Source: Tanypteryx hageni | Taxonomy: Eukaryota; Arthropoda; Insecta; Odonata; Petaluridae | Direction of reading: 5' to 3' | NCBI GenBank assembly: GCA_028673005.1 | Contig: CM054116.1 | Location: forward strand, 94,694,707-94,758,706 | Length of the DNA stretch: 64,000 bases | Shown here: positions 27,701-39,700 of the stretch, in pieces | How the letters are laid out: each line of letters begins with the position of its first letter | Numbering within the stretch: the stretch's first letter is position 1 | Position numbers and translations under genes: made by a program | The notes under the pieces: generated by a model | The model's database searches: none | The model's input: only the letters and a program-made list of their open reading frames with translations | What the model was told of the DNA's origin: nothing

Positions 27701-30700
27701 GGAGTTGGTCTGAGGGATCATTATTTTTCTTCCACTGGCTTGCAAGAAAATAGTCTGTTAAATTCTGCTTTAGTCCTTTTATAGAGACATTGATAAAATC
27801 TTCATTAAAATATAATAATTCAAATATAGTGAATAGAAATTTTAAGGAAAAATATATGTGCATACATGATTTACTCTGTTAATTATCCAGTAGTTGTGGA
27901 TTATAACTTAATATTGTTCCATTTTGATTGTGTAGCACTTTAGAGAGGTACTAAAGCTTCTGCAGACAATTCTTAATCACACCAAAGTAAATGATGAAGA
28001 TTATACTGCTCTCTCCAAAGTAGTCCAGGAATTTCAGGTATGTAAAAAACCTAGTATTCTTGTAACCATTATATAAGTCCAAAACTGACATTATTTGATA
28101 TTACTTCAATTACATGTGATTTATTAAATCACTAAAATTATTACTAAATTGAATGGTTAAAAAAAGACTGAATTTCATTCATTCTTTCATTCATTCATAT
28201 CTCAAACAATTTTGAAAATTTGCTACAAAATATGATTGTCTATGTGACAGTAATGAACATTACTTGAACTTCTAATAAATAACATTAAAAGATAATATAA
28301 TGATAATGAATATTGTAACTAATTTTCTTTCTTTCTGCCTTTACTAAGGCGACATACAGAGAAATCACTGTTGGGGGTGGTATTATGGAACCTGATGTAG
28401 AAGGCCGTCCACCACTACTCTCCTTACAGGACCTTGAGAGTAGGCTAGTGTTCACAAGATGCAAAGTAAGAATATAAATTGTTTTATTGGCAGATTTTTA
28501 TGAAAAGTAAAGAAGAAGCAAATAATAAATTTTTACCTATTTAATCATTTAATTTAAACTGGTAGGTTAGATTTATTTTAATTGTTGATAGTTCTTGATA
28601 CACACTTTCTTGGATAATAAGTTAGATTTATATAAATCAAAACCATGCACAGAACTGATCCATATGATGTTATTTATCAAAATTCCTATACTACTGCAGC
28701 TCTTCATTTGTCATTGTGCAAGTTTAATTAGTGCTAATAATCAAAGATCACTTTTTATTGAAGATAGCTGAGAATCCTTGGTTATTTCCTTTATTTGTAC
28801 ATTTACCTTTGCATGTTTATTGCAATGTTAACTAAATTTTACAGTTATTTTGGAATTATCTTTTAGATTTAATAGAATGATGGTTGAAAATGATTCATTA
28901 TATAATATTAGTATTATAATATTAAAGGTCAGTTACCTTTAATTTTTATCTTTATTTATATTTATGTAATCATCAAAAGCTAATTTGTTTTTTTTTTAAA
29001 CCAAGCAAAAACATTTATTAACATCCCTTAAATTTACCTTTATTAAAAATCTTCGCTAAATAATTTTTTGTTTTATTTATTGTAATTAATTTAAAATTTT
29101 CATTTCTTTTTGCATTAGAACTTGAATATCTTCACATCTCTTTTTTCATAGCTTATATTAACATTTATGGCATATTTATTTCTATTTCAGCCCTTTGTAC
29201 TGAACTCTGGCGGTCGTCAATGGATCTTTGGAGGTGATCTTAGCAGGGTGGATGGTCGCTCAGTCCGTCCCTATTGGGCACTACTCTTTACTGACCTCCT
29301 CCTACTGGCCAAGGTCAGCAGAGATAGAGTCTTATTTGTCACTGAGGAGCCAGTTCCACTACTCAATGTCACTCGGGCCTTCTTCAACATTCGGAAGAAG
29401 GGTTGGTATCTACTTAAAAATTGCTGTTCAAGACCAGAGTTTTAGGTGTTCATTATGCACCAAAAGTTAATTACTTTTTGTGAAATGTGTTGCATCAAAA
29501 TGGGATTTAAGAATTTAAAGTGCACTTTAAACCAACTATTGTGGACTATTATTTGCATTCCTACATACTAAATATATCTTTAGTAATGAATATTCTAATA
29601 AAGTACCTAAATGCTTGGCTGAAGTGGCATTTTCAGATCATTATTTGTACCTAAATACCAAATTATATACAAGTTTCCCTCTCTTTATGTGGGTTCACTT
29701 TATGTGAATTCGCTATTATGCGACAAACTTATTACTACCGGAATTTCTTTTTATGCATCTTTGATTCACTCTTATGCAGTTACGTGGCCAGTGCAACACA
29801 AATGAAAGAAAGTTCACTACACCACAAGGTGACCATTCAGTCTCTCATTGTCTCTTTTGCTTTGTGTATTAGTACTACAGTAAAAGAGATGATAGTGGAG
29901 ATGAGATGGAGATTTCGTGTGATACTGTTTGAGCATACTTGAGAAGTTTTGTCTCCTTTCCTGCAGAACTTAGGTTTGATCAAGACAATCCTCCAGCACT
30001 TTAAACCTATACTATTATGTTGCCCACAACAACCACCACTTGTACTTGTCTGCTTCCTTTTATTGGCGAGTATAATTTACAGTGTTAATTGTTTTAAGTT
30101 TGTATTTAGCGCATAAGAGGTTGTTATGGAGCAAAAAAAGAGCATTTGGAGGGGAGTTAGGATTGCTTATGGAACATATCTCTATCTTTTACATGTAATT
30201 ATGGGTTCTGTTTGTGCGAATTCACTTTATGCATCACTTTCCTGGAATGCAACCCACGCATAAAGAGAGGGAACCCTGTATCATATAGCTCTTCCTATTC
30301 CAATAGTACATGAAGAAAATATTATTAACATACGTTAATTAGAGTCAGCCAGAGGAGTGTTTGCACCCCTAGTAATGATCCACCTCCAAATCCTCCTCAA
30401 ATAATTTGATGAATACAATTTAAATGCACATATTAATTTCCTTTTAACAAATAACCATGAAAGATTTTGGAGCCTCTGCCTCCTGGCTTCTCAATACTTT
30501 TGACTTGCCATAAGAACTGTCTATACTAAATAAAATCTGGAAGGAACTATTTCTCATGGAAGAGGTTTTTTACATAAAATGTAAATGATAAGTTCTGAAT
30601 CTTTACAAAAATTAATGGAATTATGAAGTTTTTGTAATTGAGTTTATAGTGCATTCATATATCACCAAAGAAATTTCACTGATTCTGTAGTATTCTATAG

Positions 30701-33700
30701 TAATATAAAATCAAAAGAAAAATATTTCTGTCATTTTTTATTAAGCTTTATCCTAATCTTCCTCAGTAATGTTATCATTTTTAATGAGACTGGAAAGGGT
30801 ATTATCACAAAAAATTCATATTTTATCATTACTTCATAATTTCTGATTGTATTCTTCAATGTGTTTGATTAAGTGTCATTTATATTTACAGCATTATTTT
30901 ATACATATATCTATTTGACATTCACAGACACTGAGTTCCGGCTGCTTTTGGATACTGGTGGAGGTAAGAGTACCTTTACTGGCTCTGGTGGAGGCCTCAG
31001 TTCTGCATCTGGCTCAGTAACTGCAGGCTCTTCCTGTGTTCCACATTCTTCTTCCTCAGCTGCATCAACAGCCTCTACTGTCCAAGCTGCTCACACTGCT
31101 TCCTATTGCTCATCAGCATCCACACTGCCTCTGCAGGCAAGTTCAATAGAGGAACAACTTGAGCTGTCCCCTTTAAATCAGCTTAGATAAAAAAATGTTT
31201 AATATCCTAGATATGCATTTGGAAAAGTTTTAAATACAGTAAATGCCCAAAACAAATATTCTGAGTGCATTTTCACAAATATCTGAATTTTCAACCCTAT
31301 AGAAGAACTTAAACTAAGTTAACAAAAAATATGGTAAATATGAGTAATGTGGTTAATTTCATATTAATGTTGTATACAACTAAACTCTCATATTTATACA
31401 CAATGTGACACAGGTGGTGTTTTAACTCATTAAGGATGAAATTAAATGGCAGAAATATGCTGATTTTGGTACCTCTTTGGAAATAAAAGAATAGAAAGAA
31501 AATGTTGAATTTTAACCTCTTAAATCTTTTCCTGAATTGACAAAATTGCTTATATAAATTATTTAACTACTTACCGAAGCTTCTTCTTCCTTAGCTAAGG
31601 TAGATTCATATGGTATATGTACTTGGAAGCAAGAGTCAATGCACAACCCTTTTTTACAAACTGCACACACAAAATGTTCTTTTCCTTAGTCCTTTCTCCT
31701 CCTTCTGCAATGGTATGTTTTTCTCATTCCTTTCAACTGTTTCCAGATAGTTGCATTCTCTAAAATTATGTGAAGAAGGAGTGCTTACCCTCTGCTCAGG
31801 TGCCTTTCTGCTACTGTAACCTCCGATTATGCCTTTGATTATTTCTAAATAGAAATTTTTAGGATAAATTTGGCTTATTTGTAGTTTATTTGAAATAAAT
31901 ATATGAATTTACAACTGTCCTGTTAATTAAATCAGACATCATTCTATGCCACCATTTTTTTGATGGAATGTGTAAGCTGTAGTAGCTGCATAGTTGGTTG
32001 TTTCTGTCTAAACAACCCATGAATTTATTGTATAATATTGCAATGTCTGGGCAACACACTTCCATCTTATAACCATTCTGTTTACTTTGCACACACTGCA
32101 TTGGGTAAGTGGGTGTGTCATAACCCAAAGATAGAAAGAATATATTCTTTGTGTTATGTCACTCTAACGACACAAGTGGGCCGGAGGTAAACCACTCACA
32201 GTCCCCTTGGTTGCTTTCCCTCCAGGCCTTAATGTTTTCAGCTAGATCTTTGGGATAATTTGTTCTGTTTGTGTTTGCAGTCTTGATGGCTCTCAGACCT
32301 TTCTTTGAAAGCTCCAAAAACAGGTTTGGTGACATAAAAAATCTGTTGCATATTATGTTGCAGCCAGTTCCATAATGAGGCTTTGCTAGTTGCATTACAA
32401 CATTCTCACCTAAACCCAAATTACAATTTTTAATCGCCTCTTTCCCTGTATACAATTCCAAATGAAAAATGTATCCTGATGTTCCATCTGCTCTTCCCCA
32501 CCACTTAAATCCTCTTTTGATTTGTTTCATCGGTATGTATTGCTTCATTGAGGAGCAACCTTTGAATTTCACCATTGCCTCATCCACTACCTGATACTCG
32601 GAATTGTTATAGTATTTCTTATAATTGTTGTTTAATTCATTCTGAATTGGTCTTATTTTTTTAAATAAATCAAAATTAGGATTATCTTTTGGAGGCTGCC
32701 TTGAATTATTGTTTAAATGAAAGTTTTGCAAAATAACAGAAACCTATCCCTTGCCATGACTTCTGACATGCCTGGTACATTAAGGGCCCTATTTGTGGAC
32801 CAAGAGTCTTTGAGGCTGGGAAGCTCATGAAATCCCATTGTGAAAATAATACCTAACCAAGCCTTCAGCAGTGAGATCTACCCAAATATTTTCTTTTGTA
32901 CCTGCAGTTGAGACTTTCTGGCTTGCATACAAGTTAGTCTGCATGATGTAATGGTCCAACATATCTTCCATAAAAAATAATATGAAATAAAGTAAGGGTG
33001 ATGCATTTTCTTGTAATTATGTCGTAGGACCAAGTGTTAACTGAGAAGGAGTATTATCTACACTCATCAAACCTCTTCTGGACAAGGTCAATCTGCTTCT
33101 TTTATCACAATGAACTTGCTCTGCTTCCTCCTTATCATATTCATCAGATGAATGTAAAGGTCAAATGTTTTCACTTTCCTCCTGAGTTTCTTTCTGAAGA
33201 ATATCACCATCACTACCTACATCACTTTTCACACTATCCTCTGGGATAGAAAGCACAAACTCTAAGTTACAATCCTCATTCTGCATCCTCTTGGGTAGCA
33301 TTAAAAAAAATAAGGACAAATTTCAAAGATGCATAAAAAAGCAAACCACAGTAAAAGAATGTGTGGAGTCTACAGAACAGACCTTCAAACTGTGCATAGT
33401 TGCCCAGAACAAAAAAGTAAATAAAAGCAACCAAATCGCCTCAGTAGGAGGCAGGGTAGGATTAAGATATGAATCACCCATCTATACTATTTGCGGATTA
33501 ATTTAAATTGCATTGAAGTGATTAATTTGTATAATTTTTATTCTGGTAGGATGCTGCTGGAGCACTAAGTGGAAGCAGAACAGGGTTACGCATGGGTGTT
33601 GGAGGGGGTAGCAAAGGAAGAAGACGCCGAAGCGTTGTACTAAGAGCTCCTACACCAGAGCTAAAGGCTGTATGGACAAACTTGCTTCAGAGACAAATGT

Positions 33701-36700
33701 AAGATTCTCTTTCTTAATGCCTAAATATGCCAGTTGAATGCACTAAATTATCAATTATCTGAATCAGAGACATTAAGTTAAAGTTTTTCAAAATTTGGAT
33801 CAAGTTCCTTTTTTGTACCTAATATTAAATACACATGCTGTGAATTTTGTTACTCTATGTAAATCCATAAAAACAAAATGTAAGTAACTTGAAGAAAATT
33901 TTGCATAAGAGTATGTATTCACATATAAATATTTACATGTTGTATGGTATTTACAGTTTTCTCCATACCACATTCATTTGCATAATGACACTCACTTTTT
34001 AGTTTCAGTTTGAATTTCAGATGAATTCCAAGAGCTGAAAATATAACATAATTCCCCTTTCAACCTATATGATACATCATTGTTAGCCAGCAAATAGTTT
34101 ATTTTATTAATGTCTGTGGAATTGATCACTACAGATCTATGGGAATTGTGGCCTTTTAAAAATAGCTACCTACTACATTTACCTGGATCCAAGACAAGTG
34201 TTTTTTTCCAAATTTCTGCTTGGGAAAATCGAGGATCATCTTAAATTTCAGTATGAAGTGGTATACTGCCAATAAATTGAAGTCAATTCATCATGTGTCA
34301 ATTCATCATGCGTCAATTTGTCGCATGTCAATTTGTCACATGACAAGCTCGTTGTGCATCAATATAATAGAATTGCGATTCATTCTGGTATTATCGATAT
34401 ATGAAGAAAAAGTTTTTTATGGAAAAGTCTTTCCCTGCCATACACCAGTCATGATGTCTCGCCTTCCAATTTGTCTTGTGACGAATTTTAGAGCAATAAA
34501 TTGTTGTACAATGAGTTTGTCATGTAATGTATTGACGTGCGACAAATTTTTTGTGCGACGAATTGACCTTGACGAGTTGTTGCAGAACTGTAGGAAGTAT
34601 AGTTGTGCATGATGCTTTTTTAAACAAAGGAAACAAGATAAAATAATTTTATCTACTGAAATTTTTCATTGAAAACTTATGATCCGGTTTTCAATTGCCG
34701 TGTTTACCCGAATCCAAGACGAGATTTTGTCCAAAGTTCAGATCGCGAAAATCGGGGGTCGTCTTAAATTCGGAAGTTGTATACCCTCAATACATCTATT
34801 GATCGCGCTTCAATTCGTGGAGCGTTAATTCGTCAGACGACAAACTCCTCGCGCGTCAATACATCGCTAGACAAATTCGTCGTGTGACAATTTCGTTGCG
34901 AGACAAATTGGAAGGCGAGACACCATGACTGGTGTACGGCAAGGGTTGGGTTGGGTGTCTCCCCTTGCCATACACCATCCAACATGTCTCGCGTAATTCG
35001 CAAAGAAAATTGCGACTTATTCTGGTATTATCGAAATATAAAGAAAAATGTTTTTCTGGAAAAGTCTCCCACTGCCGTTCACTAGTCATGCTGTATCGCG
35101 ACGAATTTGTCGAGAGATGAATTGACGCGCGTCGAATTTTTCATGCGACGAATCGACATGCGATAAACTGACCGCGACGAATTTACGCGCGACGAACTTA
35201 ACGCGACGAGTTGTCATAGAACCATAGAAAGTATGATTATGCGTTTAATCGATGTTTTTTAAACAAATCAAACACGTGATAAAATAACTGTATCTACTGA
35301 AATTTTTCATTGCTTACGATCCGGAATTGAATTAATAAAGTCTTCATTTTAAAAATACATTAAATTTGTTTCAAACAAAAATTTGAAACAAACCACTTAA
35401 ATTAATTAACGAACTGGTATACCTATACTGAATATGTGTGTTCGAATTATACATAAAATACATTCAGTGAGAAATTAGTTCATAAAATCATTTTTCTGTT
35501 TTGATAGTCAGCTAAATGGGGGTCGGTCATCTTAGAATCAGGGTCATTTTGGATTTGGGAAAATCGAGTATTTAATCTGTTATCCAAAAATTAAAAAATG
35601 CAGTTTATCAAGCACAAATTGTTCAGCTATTATTCAACTATGGCTAAAACACATTTAAATATGGTATTTAAGTTAATGAAATAAAAATATAATAGATACA
35701 AAAGAATACTATAAAAAATATGGAGAATTTGCAGAACTTCTATGCTGATAGATGTTTTCAGCACAAAACAATAAAGCATCCTGGAGATATATAAGTCTCT
35801 GTAATTATGAAGCACATCTAAATTGTATATTAAATTGGAAAAAATAACTACTTTTAATGTTAAAGATCAAAACATATTGTAAAATATAAGTATGAATTAG
35901 AATATTCCAATTTTTATGAATTTGCTTCAGCTATAGATTATCAAGATTATGGACAGATCAAAACTAAACAATTTTGGGCTGCAAGTTTAATAATTTGTCA
36001 TAAGGAATATTTTTTTTGTTTTTATAAATATAAATATATTTATGAAATTCATTTAATGTTTTGCAGCATATTCCTAAACACAGCACGAGGTGGAACACCA
36101 ACTGGAAGCCCCCTCGACTCACCTGATCCCTACTCCCAACCTACTCTCCTGGGCAGTGCTGCCAATTTACCTGCTCGTGCAGCTGCCTTTGCTGGTGCTC
36201 AACAAGCACTTGATAGGAGGCGAGGAGGAGGGTCTCCTACGCCCGACATCTTGGGCAGGCACACAGAGGAGGAAGGATTGGAGGAGGTGGAAGAGGAAGT
36301 TCACTTAGCGGAAGGCCTGCATCAGGATAAGGTGCGTGCAGACAGTGTGGGTGCGGACCCCTTCCCTGTGAATGGGGCCAACTCCCCAACATCCCCTGAC
36401 TGTGCTCCTCAGCCAAACTCGAAACCCCTCTCCTGCTGACCTTCAGGTTGGTTCCGGTTTATGCCTGGTGTTGTTAGTTGGACTATTGTCAGCAGAATCG
36501 TAATGGTTTTTGCAAGATCTGTTGAAAGTGAGTATTTTGCTGTGAGTAGTCGGAATTTTTTAAGGATTGTATTTACAGGAAGGGAACACTTGCACAATAT
36601 AGCCAGCACAAGTTTTTTCTAGAAAATGCGGCATTTCATTGAAAATGAGTGTGCTATGCAAAACTATTATATTCATGCTATGCTATGTGCCATATTTACT

Positions 36701-39700
36701 ACTTTGGTATAATAACACCCCTGAGAACATTTCACTGTGGTGTTTCTACAAAATGAATTTATTATTTCTACAAAAAACTGTTAAGAGATATTTTTATTGC
36801 AATACAATATTGAGGAATGTGATTATGTACAATTGCATGATAAGGTTTCATCTTCATCTTGAGCTCATGGAAGAATGAATTAGCATAAAATATGACTCAT
36901 GAAGCACAAAAATGAAAAAGGTTTTGATGATTTTGCCTACAGGTCAGTATCTGATTTGCTTAAATACACAGATTGATACTGGTTGTGTTATTTTATGAAA
37001 GACAGAAAAATGCTTTCATAGACGTAATTATAAGTGAATAAGTAATATGTATTACTTTCTCACTGAAGTGATTTTATAGGTCAATAATACAATGCAATCG
37101 ATTTTATTTAAATATGCTTTAGTAAGAAATAATGGTACTAAGCTTTAGTATGGAGAGGCAAGGAAAGATAGAATTTTTAATGGTAACATATGAGGATATT
37201 ATGTTCCAATTTGTTGTCAATATTCAAAATCTTGTGTCTTACCAATGTGATATTAACAATTAAGTTTTAAGACTTCTGACATAAGAGATCCCAAAATATG
37301 ATTTCAACCATGGTGTGTTTTCATAGATCTCTGAGATATATTTGGTACACAATAAGTTTTTGACACATTTTAGTAAGACAATATCAATTTTTGAAAATAT
37401 TTAATTTTCATCAGTCAACAGAAATTGTTATGTTTTTCAGTTGATATAGAGTCAAACACATAGGTATTTTGATTTTGATAGGTGAAAACAAATTATTTAA
37501 GAGAATCCATTCTTTTATTGTACATGCTGTCTTATTGACTGTAATATAGAGGTATTGTTAATTTTAATGGATTTAATTAATAATTTATAGTTCAGTGGTA
37601 TTGATAAATAATTTAAGAAATAATGAATATTCTTTTAAATCTAAACATGAAATGTCATTGTATTTAATTTGCTTTTTTAGACAGGGTAACTGTAAAACAG
37701 CGATGGTGCTATTGGCATGTCATCTTGTTGGATTATTTATGCCAGGTAAAAGAGAAGTGCATAAGAAATCATTAACACTTTATAAAATTATCAATTGGGA
37801 TTGAGGTAATGAATATCCATTTTATATTATTAATTAAGGATTAATCTTTTCCAAACATTTACCGTAGATTCTTTATGATAAGAAATTAAATATTTTATTT
37901 CTGACAAGGCTAGTATTTCTTGTTTTATATAGCAAAGTAAGGTGAAAATTTCTAAATTATTTAGGTAACTATATGTTTTTCTAATTTGTCTATTAAGGAG
38001 ATATTCTGTGAGGTAGAAGCAGACTTTGATTAGTGAATATCCAAAGAGATTAAAGTAATTGTTAGGAGCAACTTTTGAGAGTGGATGTAATAAGAAAATT
38101 TATTCAATGGAAAATATAGAGTAAAAATTATGTTTGTCATATAAGAAAATATTTAATTGATAATATTCTAAGATAATTTGTCTGAAGAATTATATTTTGG
38201 ACTTTTGTTTCTCTAAGAATAAGAAAGTAACTAATAAAATGCCTTCATATAATTTGTCTAAAGCTGCATTTCATTAATTTTACATTTCAAATTACTCCCA
38301 TATGTATTTCATATAATATTTTCTGTTTTTGATCAACCATAATTTCATAGTGTATAGTTTCTTCACTCTTCTTATCAATTATGTTCTCTTAAAGACATTT
38401 TAGTTAGGTAAAACTATGGTTATTGATGTAATTGTACCAATGATGGCTTTGCGCATAATTTAGAAATAATTTTTAAGCAATATTTAATATTAATGATTAA
38501 TTTCTGAATTAAAAAATACCACTAATCACCTGTACAAAAGAGAATAGGAACTGATGACCATTTATGTTAGAATCATCATTATTTCTTTATCGAGTTCTTC
38601 AGTTGATGCTATAGAACAGGGGTCTTAAACACAGCTAGCAAAGAGCATTTATGCAGCCCACGAAGTAAGTTACTTTATACTATAAGATGGCCCAAACAAA
38701 TGTATTTCTTATAAAATATTTCATGTAAATCTTTGTAAATAATCTAAGAAATTTAAGAAGTGTATTAAATCAGCGCTTTAAAAATATCAGCAGTTTATTG
38801 CTTGTTCCCATTAACAAAATCCTGTACAACTGGGGTAAAGAAGAATGTTCTTCTCACTGCCAGCATTTCCCTTGCATGTCCAAAGGACATAACCTAATGC
38901 TGAATCTAGTATTTTTGTGAAGAATGGGTTTAAGATAACATTGAAGGGTGGCAATGAAGGGAAAGGGGTGAGTGAATATCCAGAGAAAATGAAACTGTGA
39001 GGATTGGGATGGGACATGTAATTCAGCCTGCTGATTTGGTATGGTGCCTTAATGTGGCCAGCGGATTTGGTGCAGAGCCTTCATGTGGCTCATGTACAGG
39101 TGTGTTTGAGACCCCTGCTACAGCAGGAATATATTTTTATTAATATTGTCCCATGCAGTTTTCCATATTCTAAGGTATATTCCTCTTTTAGCAGAGTATA
39201 GTTTTTATACCTAATATATAAAAATCATTTTATGCTGAATTTTACATCATGCTTCTTGAAATCAGTGATGTATGAATGATTTTCTACACTTGAGAGTCAT
39301 TGTTTCATATTAATTAGCAAAAAGTTTCATGGAGTTTCAATATAAAGATTACTCCATTTTTAACTGTGGGAAAAAATTAGAGAGCTGTACCAAATACATT
39401 GAAACTATGTATATAAAAAATTGAAGAGAACTCGATTAATGCTGTATAAGTTCTTACTGAGAACAACTTATCCAAAAAAATTCCTCTGCCAATTTTGGAA
39501 TATACTTAATTTGTTCATTGGATATTTCTCAGTGCATTTATTTTTCCTTCATATATAGCTATAGCAATCTTTTGAATACATTTTCATTTCAACATCCTTG
39601 AATGCAGATATTATGATGATGGATTTTGAAACTAAAGCATTAAATATTTTTTTTGGTACTGTTTCCATAACTGGGTGGAAGGTAAACAAAGCAATATAGT

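Noticed and set aside
30963..30970. Strong GT donor gtaaga inside exon 13
   Set aside because: It leaves phase 1, and joining to exon 14 then reaches a stop after about 20 codons.
37681..37745. Exon-like stretch with acceptor cttttttag and donor gtaaaa
   Set aside because: No phase compatible with exon 15 (phase 0 hits a stop at the third codon) and no recognised domain.
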